The position numbers and the translations under genes were made by a program. Shown here piece by piece: positions 36,503-47,532 of a stretch of 64,000 nt of DNA (the stretch's first letter is position 1; each line of letters opens with the position of its first letter). The notes beneath the pieces were generated by a model. It was not told where the DNA came from and made no database searches. It saw only the letters and a program-made list of their open reading frames with translations. The stretch comes from Aminobacter sp. AP02 (GTDB lineage: Bacteria > Pseudomonadota > Alphaproteobacteria > Rhizobiales > Rhizobiaceae): the NCBI RefSeq assembly GCF_003148805.1, contig NZ_QGGX01000009.1:1-64000 (forward strand), in the 5' to 3' direction.

Positions 36503-37353
36503 CGTGATGTTCTGCCTGTCGGATCGAGGCTGTCGCGGAGCCAGTCGCCAAGAAGGTTGAGTCCGAGCACGGTCAGCAAAATGGCAAGGCCCGGAAAGAC
36601 GCTGACCCACCACGCCAATTGCAAATAGGTGCGCCCGTCGGCCAGCATGCCGCCCCAGCTCGGGATGGTCGGGTCGACGCCAAGGCCAAGGAAGGTCAGG
36701 CTCGACTCGAGCAGGATGTTGGAGGCGACGTTGAGCGTCATCAGCACGATCACCGGCCCGATCAGGTTGGGCAGCAAGTGCTGGAAGATGATGCGCCAGT
36801 CGCGCACGCCGATAGCCCGCGCCGACAGGATGAATTCCCGTTCGCGCAATGTCAGCACCGATCCGCGCACGAGGCGGGCATATTGCACCCATTGCGACAC
36901 GATCAGCAGGATGATCGTGTTGGTCAGGCTGCCGCCAACGATGGCAATGAATGTGATGGCCAGGAGAATAAAGGGCATTGCCAGCTGGATGTCGGCAAAG
37001 CGCATGACGATCATGTCCCAGAAGCCGCGATAGTAGCCGGCGATCAGGCCCATCAGCACGCCGATGACCAGGGCACCGACAACCGAAGTGAAGCCGACAA
37101 GCAACGAAATCTTGCCGCCCGCCACCACGCGCGCCAGCACGTCGCGTCCAAGCGGATCGGTACCGAGCGGATGGGTGGCATTGACGAAGGGCGGCGTCAG
37201 GCGGGCAAGCAGATCGACCTTGGCACCACCGTCGGGAAACAGCAGGTCGGAGAAGGCGACCGCAAGGCAGATCGTTGCGGTGAGGAAGGCGCCGAGGATG
37301 AATTCAAGGCTCATGAAACGCGACTGGCGCAGGGAGAATGTCTTGGAGGCCAT
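36499..37353 (-). CDS. Peptide ABC transporter permease (DppC-like)
   Basis: The 284-residue protein has the OppC/DppC N-terminal helix, a periplasmic loop with FVNATHPLGTDPLGRDVLARV (the characteristic LGTDxLGRD motif), and an EAA loop with ARAIGVRDWRIIFQHLLPNLIGP. It starts six bases after its partner permease stop and ends overlapping the carboxypeptidase start. It forms the membrane pore for di- or oligopeptides together with the upstream permease. Confidence 0.9.
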   Translation of the reverse strand: MASKTFSLRQSRFMSLEFILGAFLTATICLAVAFSDLLFPDGGAKVDLLARLTPPFVNATHPLGTDPLGRDVLARVVAGGKISLLVGFTSVVGALVIGVLMGLIAGYYRGFWDMIVMRFADIQLAMPFILLAITFIAIVGGSLTNTIILLIVSQWVQYARLVRGSVLTLREREFILSARAIGVRDWRIIFQHLLPNLIGPVIVLMTLNVASNILLESSLTFLGLGVDPTIPSWGGMLADGRTYLQLAWWVSVFPGLAILLTVLGLNLLGDWLRDSLDPTGRTSR

Positions 37354-37359
37354 CGTCGT

Positions 37360-38283
37360 CTACTCCGTACGAATGCGCGGATCGACCAGCCCATAAGCGA
37401 TATCGACCAGAAGATTTACGCCGACGATCATCAGCGACAGCACGGTGATCACGCCCTGAAGCACGGGATAGTCGCGCGCGCCTACGGCGTCGAAGGCCAG
37501 CGTGCCCATGCCGGGCCAATTGAACACACGCTCCACCACGACGATGCCGCCGAGCAGCCCGCCGAATTGCAATCCGAAATAGGTGATGAGCGGAATGGCA
37601 CAGTTGCGAAGCGCGTGCTTGTAGAGAACCTTGCTTTCGCTGAGCCCCTTGGCGCGCGCCACCATGATGTATTGCGATTGCAGCGTCTCGAGCATCGACG
37701 TGCGCACCAGCCGCACATTGGTGGCCGTCAGGATGACACCCATTGTCACGGCAGGCATGATGTAGGTCAAAGCACTGTCCATGCCGCTGGGCGGCAGCCA
37801 GCCGAGCGTGATGGCAAACAGCAGCACCAGCATCGTCGCCAGCCAGAAATTCGGAAACGACAGGCCGATCAGCGACAGGATGCGAATGATCTGATCCGCT
37901 GACTTGCCACGCGCCGTTGCCGCCTTGATGCCGAGCGGGATGGACAGCGCGATGGACACCACCATCGAGATCAGCGCCAAAAGCAATGTCGCCGGAAGCG
38001 CGGCGCCGATCAGTCCCGCAACCGGCGTGTTGCCAACAAAGCTGCGGCCGAAATCCAATGTCAGCAGCCCCTTCATGAAATCGAGATATTGCACGATGAA
38101 AGGCTTGTCGACGCCGAGGGCCTGACGGATACGAGCGAGGTCGTCTTCGGTCATGCTGCCGCCGCCCTGAAACATCGTGACGGCCGGGTCGCCGGTCAGG
38201 CGAATGGCGAAGGACACCAGGAGGGTAATGGCAATGACGACAAAAATCGCCTGCAACAGTCGCTTGATGAGGAAGCCGGCCAA
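37360..38283 (-). CDS. Peptide ABC transporter permease (DppB-like)
   Basis: From the TTG at 38283, placed eight bases after AGGG, the protein has 307 residues; the frame runs 14 codons further upstream, but those residues (RSRTREKH) do not fit the family start LAGFLIKRLLQAIFVVIAITLL. It has six predicted helices and the DppB marks GDPAVTMF and EDLARIRQALGVDKP in the first loop, with the EAA region ARAKGLSESKVLYKHALRNCAIP. It pairs with DppC. The rare start codon may tune its level relative to the abundant binding protein encoded upstream. Confidence 0.88.
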   Translation of the reverse strand: MAGFLIKRLLQAIFVVIAITLLVSFAIRLTGDPAVTMFQGGGSMTEDDLARIRQALGVDKPFIVQYLDFMKGLLTLDFGRSFVGNTPVAGLIGAALPATLLLALISMVVSIALSIPLGIKAATARGKSADQIIRILSLIGLSFPNFWLATMLVLLFAITLGWLPPSGMDSALTYIMPAVTMGVILTATNVRLVRTSMLETLQSQYIMVARAKGLSESKVLYKHALRNCAIPLITYFGLQFGGLLGGIVVVERVFNWPGMGTLAFDAVGARDYPVLQGVITVLSLMIVGVNLLVDIAYGLVDPRIRTE

Positions 38284-38373
38284 GTGTTTTTCCCTAGTGC
38301 GTGACCTTGGTGGAAAAGCGCGCAACGCTGTTCGAACAAGATCAGGCGTCTTATCGTTGAACTAGAACGTAAG

Positions 38374-38401
38374 GGGATGCCGCCCGTGAAGGCGGCATCC
38401 C
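38374..38401 (-). terminator. Intercistronic stem-loop after the peptide-binding protein gene
   Basis: GGGATGCCGCC and GGCGGCATCCC pair perfectly over 11 bp with a 6-bp loop, 10 bp past the binding-protein stop. No T-run follows on the minus strand. Such stems usually protect the binding-protein part of a polycistronic message. Confidence 0.75.
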
Positions 38402-38411
38402 TTGATGTGGA

Positions 38412-39947
38412 TTAGTTGACCGAGACTTCGTTGAGCTTCAGTCGGGTATCGGGCGCAGGAACGAAACCCTGCACGCGCTTGTTGATGCCGTAGATGGCAT
38501 TCGAGTTGTAGAGCGGAAGCTCCAGAGCGCGATCCGCGGCATACTTCGCGATGTCCTTGAGGATGCGCTCGCGCTCTGCGCGGTCCGTCAGAGGACGCTG
38601 CGATTCAAGCAGCTTGTCCATTTCCGGATCGGAGTCGTAGGGGTTCCACTTTTCGCCCGAGTGGTACATCGAATACGCGGTGTTGTCGTAGTCGAAGGTC
38701 CAGCCACCCCACTTCTGCTGGAACATCGCACCGGTCTTGCCCTGTGGGATGATGTCGTTCAGCAGAACGTTGGTTTCGTAAGGCTTGATGGTTGCAGTGA
38801 TGCCGACCATCTGCAGATAGCTGGCGATGACCTGCGCGACTTCGTTCATCGTCGCATCATTGCCGCGAATGTCGATCTGGACGGTTGCGCCAGGCTTCAC
38901 CCCTGCTTCGGCCAACAGCGCCTTGGCACCTTCTGGGTCATAAGGCAGCGGCTTCATCTCCGGATCGTAGCCGAACGAGAGCGCGCCTTGGAAGCTGGCG
39001 ATCTGGGATGCCTCGCCGGCGAGGATCGACGCGATGATGGTTGCCCGGTCCACGGCCATGATCAGCGCCTTGCGCACCTTTGGATCGGCCGTGATGCCGC
39101 TCTTGGTGTTGAAGCGCAATGCATCGACCGTTGGCCCAGGCACGGAAACAAGCTCAAGCTTTGAGTCGTTCTTGATGACATCGATCATGCCGATCGGAAT
39201 GGTCGGCGGCAGGACGAGATCTACGCGGCCGGCCTGAAGCTCGGCCACGGCGGTCGAGGGCTCAGCGATGAAACGGAAGTCGAGTTCCGAAAGCTTCGGC
39301 GCGCCGCCCCAGTAATCAGGGTTGGCCGCGAGCTGGATGTTGACCTTGGGCGCATAGGAAACGAACTTGAACGCACCAGTGCCGACCGGATTGGCGTTGA
39401 AGAAGTCCTCGCCCTTTTCGGCGATGTACTTCGGCGGAACGATCATCGCTCCATAGCCTGCAAGCTTGGTCAGCAGCACGGGATCCGGTGCCTTCAGCTT
39501 CATGTCCACCGTGTTTTCGTCAATGATCTCGATGCTGTCGATCGAGACGTAGTTCGAGCGCTGGGGACCTTTCGCGCCCTGCTCGCCGAGCAGGCGTTCG
39601 AAGGTGAACTTCACGGCTTCGGCGTTGAACGGCTCGCCATTGTGGAAGGTCACGCCCTTGCGGAGGTGGAAGCGGATACGCTTGCCCTCGTCGAGTTCTT
39701 CCCAGGATTCAGCCAGGCCCGGAACCAGCTTCAGGTCGGGGCCGCGATAGGTCAGACCGTCGAAAATGTTGGTGGCTACGGCAGCCCACTGCACCAGGAA
39801 GGTATCGATGGGATCCCAGCTTCCCGGATCCTGCGGCGTAGAAACCGTAAGCTTGCCTTCGGCCATTGCCGGCAAGGCGATGAACGCCGTACCCGCCATG
39901 GCGAGCGCCATGTAAGCCGCTCTAATTCCAACTGTTTTCATTGGCAT
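38412..39947 (-). CDS. Peptide ABC transporter substrate-binding protein (DppA-like)
   Basis: The 511-residue SBP_bac_5 protein has a Sec signal cut near PAMAEG (about 30). It carries the cluster C pattern: WDPIDTFLVQWAAVATNIFDGL, LAESWEELDEGKRIRFHLRKGVTFHNGEPFNAEAVKFTFER, and DADYWGG-like NPDYWGGAPKLSELDFRF. It binds di/tripeptides or related solutes in the periplasm. The start codon may be the first or the third Met. It is preceded on the same strand by its ATPase gene and followed by the stem-loop and permeases. Confidence 0.9.
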   Translation of the reverse strand: MPMKTVGIRAAYMALAMAGTAFIALPAMAEGKLTVSTPQDPGSWDPIDTFLVQWAAVATNIFDGLTYRGPDLKLVPGLAESWEELDEGKRIRFHLRKGVTFHNGEPFNAEAVKFTFERLLGEQGAKGPQRSNYVSIDSIEIIDENTVDMKLKAPDPVLLTKLAGYGAMIVPPKYIAEKGEDFFNANPVGTGAFKFVSYAPKVNIQLAANPDYWGGAPKLSELDFRFIAEPSTAVAELQAGRVDLVLPPTIPIGMIDVIKNDSKLELVSVPGPTVDALRFNTKSGITADPKVRKALIMAVDRATIIASILAGEASQIASFQGALSFGYDPEMKPLPYDPEGAKALLAEAGVKPGATVQIDIRGNDATMNEVAQVIASYLQMVGITATIKPYETNVLLNDIIPQGKTGAMFQQKWGGWTFDYDNTAYSMYHSGEKWNPYDSDPEMDKLLESQRPLTDRAERERILKDIAKYAADRALELPLYNSNAIYGINKRVQGFVPAPDTRLKLNEVSVN

Positions 39948-39981
39948 CTACTCCTCTTCAGATGTTGCTTTGTTGATTCAG

Positions 39982-41814
39982 TCAGGCGCTTCCGGCGACG
40001 AAGTGCCCGGGGCCGACTTCCTGGCGGGGCAGGATCGCCGGCTCGTTGCCAACGGCCCTGATCGGACTCGGGATATCGCCTTCCAGCATGACCGTACCGC
40101 GCTTGCGCGTCGGATCGGCGATCGGAACAGCCGAAAGAAGCTTGCGCGTATAGGCATGGGCGGGCCTCTCGAACACCTGCCGGCGGCTGCCCAGTTCCAT
40201 GATCTGGCCCAGATACAGAACGGCAACGCGGTGGCTCATTTTTTCGACGACGGCCATGTCGTGGCTGATGAACAGATAGGCGAGGCCGCGTTCGGCCTGC
40301 AGGTCCATGAACAGGTTGATGATCTGCGCCTGGATTGAGACATCGAGAGCTGACAGCGCTTCGTCGGCTATGATGAGCTTGGGGTCGGAGGCCAGAGCAC
40401 GCGCAATGCAGACGCGTTGGCGCTGGCCACCGGAAAATTCGTGTGGGTAACGTTCGGCATGCGCCGACGTCAGGCCGACACGCTCGAGCAGCCCGTGGAC
40501 GCGCTTGCGGATCTCTGCGCTGCCAGAAATCAATCCATGGGTGCGAATTGGCTCGGCAATGGAAAAACCCACAGTCTTGCGCGGATCGAGCGAGGCAAAG
40601 GGATCCTGGAAGATGTACTGCACTTCCTGGAGCAGGCGATGCCGCTCGACGGCATTCATCTGCGCCAAAGATTTGCCGCCGAAGGTGATCTGGCCCGAGG
40701 TTGCCGTCTGCAACTGCTGGATGGCGCGGCCGATGGTGGATTTTCCGGAACCGGACTCACCTACAAGCGCCAGCGTCTCGCCCGGATGGATATCGAAACT
40801 CACCTGCTCCACCGCATGCACTCGGTGCGTCACTCCACCAAAAATGCCTTTTTTGACATTGAAGCGGACGACGAGGTCGCGAACCGATAGAAGCGGCGGG
40901 GCATCGTATTTCGGCGTATCCTGGATACGCTCGGTGCCGACCAGTTTGGGCTCACCATCTTCGAGAACGGTCAGCGGCATGCGTTTGGGGAAATCCTCAC
41001 CTTCCAGGCTGCCAAGCTTGGGCACCGATCCAAGCAACATGCGCGTGTAGGGGTGCTGCGGATTTGCGAAGATCTCACGCACCGGCCCCTGCTCGACCTT
41101 CTTGCCTTTCCACATGACCACGACATCGTCGGCCATCTCGGCGACCACACCCATGTCATGGGTGATGAAAATCATCGCCATGCCGAGCTCTTTTTGCAGA
41201 TCGCGCATGATGTTGAGGATCTGGGCCTGGATGGTCACGTCAAGCGCTGTCGTTGGCTCATCGGCGATCAACAGCTTGGGGCGGCAGGCGAGCGCCATGG
41301 CGATCATCACGCGTTGACGCATGCCGCCTGAAAGCTGGTGCGGATAACGGCCGAGCAGTTCGCCTGAATCCGGCAGACGCACCATGTCGAGCAGGCGCTT
41401 TGCCTCCGCAAGTGCCGCGTTCTTGCTCATCTTTTCGTGCAGTATCAGCACTTCGCTGATCTGGTCGCCGATCGTGAACACAGGATTGAGCGAGGTCATC
41501 GGCTCCTGGAAGATCATTGCGATCTCCTTGCCGCGAATGGAACGCATCTCCTTTTGCGATGCCTTCAGCAGGTCGAAGCTGCCCGTAGCCCCGTTGAACG
41601 TGATGCGTCCGGTCGGAAACTTCGCGCCCATGATGTCGGCGAGCCGCATCATCGAAAGTGAGGTGACTGACTTGCCCGAGCCGGATTCACCGACGATTGC
41701 CAGAGTTCTTCCCGGCGCGACCGAGAAATCCAGATTCTCGACAACACGCGCGTTGCCGAACGCAACGGAAAGATCCTCAACGGAAATGAGCGGGGTGACG
41801 GTGGCCTCGTTCAA
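39982..41814 (-). CDS. Fused dipeptide ABC transporter ATPase (DppD-DppF type)
   Basis: From TTG 41814, behind AAGGAAC, the product has 610 residues. Two complete nucleotide-binding domains are present: [11 protein letters not shown] with [15 protein letters not shown] in the first, [11 protein letters not shown] with [15 protein letters not shown] in the second, and OppD/F-type C-terminal ends ([13 protein letters not shown]). So one chain supplies both ATP sites, as in YejF or GsiA. The frame extends 96 codons upstream, but that stretch lies under the regulator gene and is non-homologous. The start lies 10 bp after the regulator stop, so both are in one operon. Confidence 0.9.
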   Translation of the reverse strand: MNEATVTPLISVEDLSVAFGNARVVENLDFSVAPGRTLAIVGESGSGKSVTSLSMMRLADIMGAKFPTGRITFNGATGSFDLLKASQKEMRSIRGKEIAMIFQEPMTSLNPVFTIGDQISEVLILHEKMSKNAALAEAKRLLDMVRLPDSGELLGRYPHQLSGGMRQRVMIAMALACRPKLLIADEPTTALDVTIQAQILNIMRDLQKELGMAMIFITHDMGVVAEMADDVVVMWKGKKVEQGPVREIFANPQHPYTRMLLGSVPKLGSLEGEDFPKRMPLTVLEDGEPKLVGTERIQDTPKYDAPPLLSVRDLVVRFNVKKGIFGGVTHRVHAVEQVSFDIHPGETLALVGESGSGKSTIGRAIQQLQTATSGQITFGGKSLAQMNAVERHRLLQEVQYIFQDPFASLDPRKTVGFSIAEPIRTHGLISGSAEIRKRVHGLLERVGLTSAHAERYPHEFSGGQRQRVCIARALASDPKLIIADEALSALDVSIQAQIINLFMDLQAERGLAYLFISHDMAVVEKMSHRVAVLYLGQIMELGSRRQVFERPAHAYTRKLLSAVPIADPTRKRGTVMLEGDIPSPIRAVGNEPAILPRQEVGPGHFVAGSA

Positions 41815-41824
41815 GCGGAGTTCC

Positions 41825-42409
41825 TTACAATGTCGTTGCGGCACGCGCCGCTTGATTGAACGCGCCCGACATGAAGCGAAGGACGGCTGCGATTTCCGAT
41901 AGTGTTTCTTCCGACGGACGCGCGTTCGCGGTCGAATCGACCAGAAGCCGTTCGCGAATCTGGGCATAGCGAGCGCAAGCTTCCGCGCCTTTTTCGGTAA
42001 TCCGCACGGTCTTTTCCTTGGCCGCCTTGCCGGAAGCCAGCAGACCGGCAGCCTCGAGCTTGCGAATGGCATAGGTGACGATGTGCGTGTCTTCGATATC
42101 AAGCACGAGGCAGATGTCAGCGAGTTTCTTTTCGCGGCCGCGGTGACGGATGGAGTGCAGGATCAGCACTTCCAGGGCGGACAGGCCGGGCAGTCCGGCC
42201 GCCGACATGCAGCGTACCATCCAGCGGGAAAAGGCATGGCTTGCAAGGATCAGACCATATTCGACTTCGGAAAGGCCAGGCGAAGCGCCTTCGGCCAGAT
42301 GCGCTGAAGACACGATCGGACCGATCGATGGAATAGGCTGAAGGTGCTTGGGCAGAGCCGTCTCGAGCTTCTCGAGCTCACCCGGTTCGCGCTTCTCTTT
42401 TGTGGCCAT
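41825..42409 (-). CDS. Winged-helix (MarR-like) transcriptional regulator
   Basis: From ATG 42409 the product has 194 residues; an earlier ATG at 42448 would lie in the promoter. The core is a MarR-type winged helix (GLPGLSALEVLILHSIRHRGREKKLADICLVLDIEDTHIVTYAIRKLEAAGLL), with a GKAAKEKTVRITEKG wing and a helical C-terminal dimerisation part. It is the first gene of the peptide-transport operon and stands divergent from the 5-oxoprolinase gene, with an inverted repeat in the shared promoter region. That position suggests it controls both directions. The ligand is unknown. Confidence 0.83.
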   Translation of the reverse strand: MATKEKREPGELEKLETALPKHLQPIPSIGPIVSSAHLAEGASPGLSEVEYGLILASHAFSRWMVRCMSAAGLPGLSALEVLILHSIRHRGREKKLADICLVLDIEDTHIVTYAIRKLEAAGLLASGKAAKEKTVRITEKGAEACARYAQIRERLLVDSTANARPSEETLSEIAAVLRFMSGAFNQAARAATTL

Positions 42410-42427
42410 CAGAACCTGCCCCCATCT

Positions 42428-42444
42428 TGACGGACATATCGTCA
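42428..42444. promoter_or_regulatory. Operator-like dyad TGACG-N7-CGTCA in divergent promoter
   Basis: TGACG (42428) and CGTCA (42440) form a perfect inverted repeat, and the palindrome TATCGATA lies just beyond at 42451-42458. TTGACG at 42427 and TATCGA at 42451 make a plausible -35/-10 pair for the oxoprolinase gene, and TTGACA at 42467-42462 (minus) fits a -35 for the regulator operon, so the dyad sits where binding would block both. Confidence 0.5.
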
Positions 42445-42527
42445 CCATTTTATCGATATTTTGTCAACGTTTGCTGGTTCATTTTTGAGCGTGCCTAAAT
42501 AGGCGGCAGAAATTCGGGATATCGGGT

Positions 42528-45500
42528 ATGAACGGACAAAATGGATCGTGGGATTTCTGGATCGACCGTGGAGGCACGTTCACCGACGTAGTCGGCAAGG
42601 ATCCGCAGGGAAATCTGCATGCCCGCAAGGTTCTGTCGGAGAACCCGGACGCTTATCGTGACGCGGCCGTGCACGGCATCCGCCTGCATCTCGGCCTTGA
42701 AGCCGGCGATTCGATCCCGGCGGGGCTGATCCACGAAGTCCGTATGGGAACCACGGTTGCAACCAACGCGCTCCTGGAGCGCAAGGGCGAGCGGCTGGCG
42801 CTGGTGACCACGAAGGGTTTCCGTGACGCGCTGCGCATTGGATACCAGGAGCGCAAAGACATCTTCGATTCCGAAATCCTGAAGCCCGAAGCGCTGTACG
42901 ACACGGTTGTCGAGTTGGATGAGCGGATTCTGGCGGATGGCCGCGTGGAAAAGGCGCTCGACGAGACGGTCGCAATCGCCGCTCTGAAAAGCCTGCGCGA
43001 TCAAGGCTATGACTGCATCGCCATCGTTTTGATGCACGCCTACAAATTCCCGCAGCATGAACAGGTCCTTGCCCGGGCGGCCCGCGAGATCGGCTTTGCC
43101 CAGGTTTCCGTCAGCCATGAGGTTTCGCCGCTCGTAAAGTTCGTTGGCCGCGGCGACACGACAGTCGTCGACGCCTATCTGTCGCCAGTGCTGTCGCGTT
43201 ATGTGGCGCAGGTATCGCGCGAACTCGATGTCGAGCGCACCGGCGCGCGCGTCATGTTCATGATGTCATCGGGCGGTCTGACCGCCGCCAATCTGTTCCA
43301 GGGCAAGGATGCCATTCTGTCGGGTCCTGCCGGCGGCGTCGTAGGTCTGGCACGCACAGGCGCGTCAGCCGGTTTCCCTCAAGTCATCGGCTTCGACATG
43401 GGTGGCACCTCCACCGACGTTGCCCATTTCGATGGCGAGTATGAACGCGCGTTCGAGACACAGGTCGCTGGCGTGCGGGTGCGCGCGCCGATGATGCTCA
43501 TTCATACTGTTGCTGCGGGCGGTGGCTCCATTCTCCACGCCGATGGCGGCCGTTTCAGAGTCGGACCGGACTCCGCGGGCGCCAATCCTGGCCCCGCCTG
43601 CTATCGCAACGGCGGTCCGCTGGCGGTGACCGATGCAAACGTCATGCTAGGCAAGCTTATCCCGGACTATTTTCCGGCGCTTTTCGGGCCACAGCAGAAC
43701 GAGCGGCTCGATGTAGCGACAGTTCGCTCGCATTTCACCCAGGTCGCTGAAGAGCTTGGCGACGGGCGCACGCCGGAAGACGTAGCAGACGGCTTCATCA
43801 GGATAGCGGTCGCCAACATGGTCGAGGCGATCAAGAAGATCTCCGTCCAGCGCGGCTATGACGTGACGCGTTATGCACTTAACTGCTTCGGTGGCGCCGG
43901 TGGCCAGCATGCATGCCTGGTCGCCGATGCACTTGGCATGAAAAGCATCCTGCTGCATCCGATGTCGGGCCTGCTGTCAGCCTACGGCATGGGACTGGCC
44001 GACATCAGGGCCACGCGCCAGAAGGCGCTCGGCGTCGACCTTAATGCGGCGGCACCAGCTGCCTTGCTCGATCTGGGGCTTGAACTGCAGCGCGACTGTC
44101 TTGCCAATCTTGCCGCGCAAGGCATTGCCGAAAACGCTGCAAAGACCTTCCTTCGCGCCCACGTCCGCTATGCCGGCACCGATACGGCAATCGCTGTCGA
44201 GGCAACATTCCCGAACCTCGATACGCCGGAACGCCTGCGTGCCGAATTCGAGCAACTTCATAAGAGCCGCTTCGGCTTCATCGACACCACGAAGTCGCTG
44301 GTCATCGAGGCAGTGGAAGTCGAATCGGTCGGCGGCAGTGGTGCAGAAATCGACTTTTCACAAAGCGCCTTGAATGAGATCGAGATCGCGCCGGCACGCC
44401 GCACGCGATTCTTCTCACAAGGCACATTCCACGACGCGGGCGTTGTGTTGCGTTCGGAAATGGGTGTTGGAAACCGTGTCACCGGCCCGGCGATCATCAT
44501 CGAAAGCAACCAGACCATCGTTGTCGAGGATGGCTGGCAAGCACAGTTGACAGCCAAGAACCATATCGTGCTCCAACGAATCGTGCCGCTTCCCGCGACC
44601 ATGGCTATTGGAACGGCCGCAGACCCCGTCATGCTGGAGATTTTCAACAATCTCTTCATGTCGATTGCCGAGCAGATGGGCGTGACCCTGCAAAACACCG
44701 CCTATTCGGTCAACATCAAGGAGCGTCTCGACTTTTCCTGCGCTGTCTTTGACGCCAGCGGCAATCTGGTCGCCAATGCTCCTCACATGCCGGTGCATCT
44801 CGGTTCGATGGATGCATCGATCGCAACGGCAATCCGTGAAAATCCGGTCATCCATCCCGGCGACGTGTTTCTGTTGAATGCGCCCTACAATGGCGGAACC
44901 CACCTGCCCGATCTCACCGTCTGCACGCCGGTGTTCAACACGGACGGCAAGACAATCCGCTTCTGGGTCGCCAGTCGCGGCCATCATGCCGATATCGGAG
45001 GAATCGCACCGGGTTCGATGTCGCCGCTCGCGACCACGATCGAGCAGGAAGGCGTCTACATCGACAATTTCAAGCTGCTGGATCGGGGCATCTTCCGTGA
45101 AAAGGAACTTACGAGCCTGCTTACCGGCGGCGCATATCCAGTGCGCAACGTCACGCAGAACATCAACGACCTGAAGGCACAGGTCGCGGCGAACGAAAAG
45201 GGTGTCGCCGAACTGAACAAGATGCTCGCGCAGTTCGGCGAGGAAGTTGTCGAAGCCTATATGGGGCATGTCCAGGACAATGCCGCCGAAAGTGTGCGGC
45301 TGGTACTCGACCGGCTGCCGAACGGCTCGTTCAGCTACGAGATGGACCAGGGCTGCAAGATCGAGGTGAAAATCACCATCGATCGCCAAAAGCGTGAGGC
45401 CACAGTCGATTTCACCGGCACCTCGGACCAACGCGGCGACAATTTCAACGCTCCCGAGCCGGTGACGCGCGCGGCAGTACTCTACGTCTTCCGTGTGCTC

Positions 45501-46151
45501 GTTGCGGGCAACATTCCCATGAACGCGGGCTGCCTCCGCCCGATCCGGCTGATCGTTCCGGCAGGCTCGATGCTGTCACCGCGCTATCCGGCCGCCGTGG
45601 TCGCGGGCAATGTCGAAGTCAGCCAGGCGGTGACGAACTGCCTGTTCGGCGCGACCCGCGCAATGGCAGCCGCGCAAGGGACGATGAACAACCTGACCTT
45701 CGGCGACGACGAGTATCAGTATTACGAGACGATTTGTTCCGGCGCGCCAGCGGGTCCGGGCTTCAACGGTGCCGACGCGGTCCACACCCACATGACCAAT
45801 TCGCGCCTGACCGATCCGGAAATCCTGGAGACACGTTTTCCAGTGGTGCTGGAAGATTTCCATATCCGAAAGGGCTCGGGCGGAAAGGGCGAATTCTCGG
45901 CCGGCGACGGCACGCTGCGCACGATCCGCGCCAGCAAGAGGCTCGACGTTGCGATCCTGAGCGGCCATCGCCGCATACCGCCGTTCGGACTTGATGGTGG
46001 CGCGCCAGGTGAATGCGGATCGAACACCGTGCGTCGCATCGATGGCAGTATCGAAACGCTTGGCGGCTGTGACCAGACTGTGTTGCAGCCGGGCGAGACG
46101 ATTACCATCAGCACGCCAACCGGCGGTGGCTATGGAAAACCTAAGAACTAA
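42528..46151 (+). CDS. Fused hydantoinase A/B protein, 5-oxoprolinase type
   Basis: The 1207-residue protein joins a HyuA-type ATP-binding half to a HyuB-type half in one chain, as in eukaryotic and many bacterial 5-oxoprolinases. Marks of the first half are [12 protein letters not shown] (phosphate loop, 13-22), [21 protein letters not shown] and [16 protein letters not shown]. The second half begins near residue 700 with [20 protein letters not shown] and contains [13 protein letters not shown] and [10 protein letters not shown]-like [10 protein letters not shown], then TPTGGGYG at the end. 5-oxoprolinase converts 5-oxoproline to glutamate with ATP. It faces a peptide importer operon, suggesting use of pyroglutamyl or gamma-glutamyl peptides; a hydantoinase activity is the alternative. 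Confidence 0.9.
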   Translation: MNGQNGSWDFWIDRGGTFTDVVGKDPQGNLHARKVLSENPDAYRDAAVHGIRLHLGLEAGDSIPAGLIHEVRMGTTVATNALLERKGERLALVTTKGFRDALRIGYQERKDIFDSEILKPEALYDTVVELDERILADGRVEKALDETVAIAALKSLRDQGYDCIAIVLMHAYKFPQHEQVLARAAREIGFAQVSVSHEVSPLVKFVGRGDTTVVDAYLSPVLSRYVAQVSRELDVERTGARVMFMMSSGGLTAANLFQGKDAILSGPAGGVVGLARTGASAGFPQVIGFDMGGTSTDVAHFDGEYERAFETQVAGVRVRAPMMLIHTVAAGGGSILHADGGRFRVGPDSAGANPGPACYRNGGPLAVTDANVMLGKLIPDYFPALFGPQQNERLDVATVRSHFTQVAEELGDGRTPEDVADGFIRIAVANMVEAIKKISVQRGYDVTRYALNCFGGAGGQHACLVADALGMKSILLHPMSGLLSAYGMGLADIRATRQKALGVDLNAAAPAALLDLGLELQRDCLANLAAQGIAENAAKTFLRAHVRYAGTDTAIAVEATFPNLDTPERLRAEFEQLHKSRFGFIDTTKSLVIEAVEVESVGGSGAEIDFSQSALNEIEIAPARRTRFFSQGTFHDAGVVLRSEMGVGNRVTGPAIIIESNQTIVVEDGWQAQLTAKNHIVLQRIVPLPATMAIGTAADPVMLEIFNNLFMSIAEQMGVTLQNTAYSVNIKERLDFSCAVFDASGNLVANAPHMPVHLGSMDASIATAIRENPVIHPGDVFLLNAPYNGGTHLPDLTVCTPVFNTDGKTIRFWVASRGHHADIGGIAPGSMSPLATTIEQEGVYIDNFKLLDRGIFREKELTSLLTGGAYPVRNVTQNINDLKAQVAANEKGVAELNKMLAQFGEEVVEAYMGHVQDNAAESVRLVLDRLPNGSFSYEMDQGCKIEVKITIDRQKREATVDFTGTSDQRGDNFNAPEPVTRAAVLYVFRVLVAGNIPMNAGCLRPIRLIVPAGSMLSPRYPAAVVAGNVEVSQAVTNCLFGATRAMAAAQGTMNNLTFGDDEYQYYETICSGAPAGPGFNGADAVHTHMTNSRLTDPEILETRFPVVLEDFHIRKGSGGKGEFSAGDGTLRTIRASKRLDVAILSGHRRIPPFGLDGGAPGECGSNTVRRIDGSIETLGGCDQTVLQPGETITISTPTGGGYGKPKN

Positions 46152-46260
46152 AGCAGTCGTGAAAGCACCTGCTGGCAGGCGCAGGTAACCGAAGCGACCT
46201 GCAAAGCTGGCCCCGCCAATGTACCTGCGTCCTTGAACGGCGCAGGCGCATGGCTCTCAG

Positions 46261-47337
46261 CTATTCGGAAGTCCTGAAGACCTCTCTCACTGTCTTGATC
46301 GCCCCGGCATCGTTGACCCTGTAGCCGGGCAATTGCGAGATCGCCGCGTGAAACTCATCGCCGCGCATGATCGAAAGCACACGCTTGACCGCGTCAACCT
46401 CGAGGATTTCCTTTCGGCAGACAAAGAAATAGTCCTCCGTGACCAGCCGTACGAAGTCGAGATCGAACTGCCGGGCCGCGGCCTCCACGCCGAACGCGAC
46501 ATCGGCCATGCCGCTGGCCACATAGGCCGCGACCGCCGCATGGGTGAACTCGGCATGTTCGTAGCCGTTGATGCGTGAGCTATCGATGTGATGCTGGGCC
46601 AGGAGCTGGCCCAGCAGCATACGTGTTCCGGAATCAGGATCGCGATTGACGAAACGAATCTCCGGATCGAGCAAACGGTCCAGAGACGTGATGCCGAGCG
46701 GGTTGCCGCGCGCCACCATCAGCCCCATCTCGCGCGTTACGAAGCCGATCACCCGATGGGCGCTTGGTGTCAGCCAGCCTTTGCTGGCGGCGATGCTGCG
46801 CTTGCGCAATTCGCCTTGGGGCAGATGCATGCCGGCAAGGTCGCAGCCATCATGGGCCAGCGAGGCTAGCGAGTTCTGGTTGCTGACATAGCGGAAATCG
46901 ACGCCAATATCAGGCTCGCGGCTGAGCAATTCGCGCAACTTGGGCACGGCAAAGCCATGGCTGGCGTGGACCCTGAGGATCAATGGACCATGCGGCAGCA
47001 ACTGATTGATCTCGGTTTCCAGTTCCTGCGACAGGTTCTGCAGCAGAGGCCCAAGCCGCGCCTCCAGCCGCTGCCCCGCCCACACCAGCTTGTCGCCGAA
47101 AGGTGTCAGGCTCGTGCCGCTGCCTTGCTTGCGCACCACAAGCGGCGTCTCGAAAAATGCCGACCACTTTTCGATCAGGTTCCATGCGTGGCGGTACGAA
47201 AAGCCCGCAAGATCGGCAGCTTTGGTGATCTTTCCACTTGCGCGTATCTCAGCCAGAAATCCGAGCATGAGCTGCAAGGATTGTGAATCCTCGCTGCGCC
47301 TGAAGCGCCAGACTGGATCGATCTCGATGCGGATCAT
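46261..47337 (-). CDS. ModE-like HTH regulator with periplasmic-binding-protein-like effector domain
   Basis: From ATG 47337, behind GGGAGGCGCG, the product has 358 residues. The N-terminal domain is a ModE/LysR-type winged helix ([36 protein letters not shown], then [20 protein letters not shown]). The rest is a type 2 periplasmic-binding-like domain ([53 protein letters not shown]), as in MoeA-associated PBP regulators. It is divergent from the aldehyde dehydrogenase gene, and both have the same dyad just upstream, so it is probably their repressor/activator. The ligand could be a small anion or metabolite; molybdate is one possibility. Confidence 0.87.
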   Translation of the reverse strand: MIRIEIDPVWRFRRSEDSQSLQLMLGFLAEIRASGKITKAADLAGFSYRHAWNLIEKWSAFFETPLVVRKQGSGTSLTPFGDKLVWAGQRLEARLGPLLQNLSQELETEINQLLPHGPLILRVHASHGFAVPKLRELLSREPDIGVDFRYVSNQNSLASLAHDGCDLAGMHLPQGELRKRSIAASKGWLTPSAHRVIGFVTREMGLMVARGNPLGITSLDRLLDPEIRFVNRDPDSGTRMLLGQLLAQHHIDSSRINGYEHAEFTHAAVAAYVASGMADVAFGVEAAARQFDLDFVRLVTEDYFFVCRKEILEVDAVKRVLSIMRGDEFHAAISQLPGYRVNDAGAIKTVREVFRTSE

Positions 47338-47366
47338 TACGCGCCTCCCTGCTGCTGACCCCACAA

Positions 47367-47388
47367 GATATGAAACTCAATTCATATC
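47367..47388. promoter_or_regulatory. Operator 1, GATATGAA-N6-TTCATATC
   Basis: A perfect 8-bp dyad with 6-bp spacer, 30 bp upstream of the ModE-like regulator start. The same core, ATATGAA-N6-TTCATAT, recurs at 47534 before the aldehyde dehydrogenase. Confidence 0.75.
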
Positions 47389-47532
47389 AAGCGGAACATC
47401 ACACTGGCATGCGAGATCATGTATCAGGGGGCAGATATAGGCAACAAATATCCTATTCCCACGGGGAAATAACTTTCCTACGCTGATTGCAGTCTCCACC
47501 ACATGCCAAAGGGAACGGCGGTGGCCTGGAGA

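Noticed and set aside
41815-42102. N-terminal extension of the fused peptide-transport ATPase
   Set aside because: These 96 codons lie under the regulator gene and have no ABC homology; TTG 41814 has a ribosome site.
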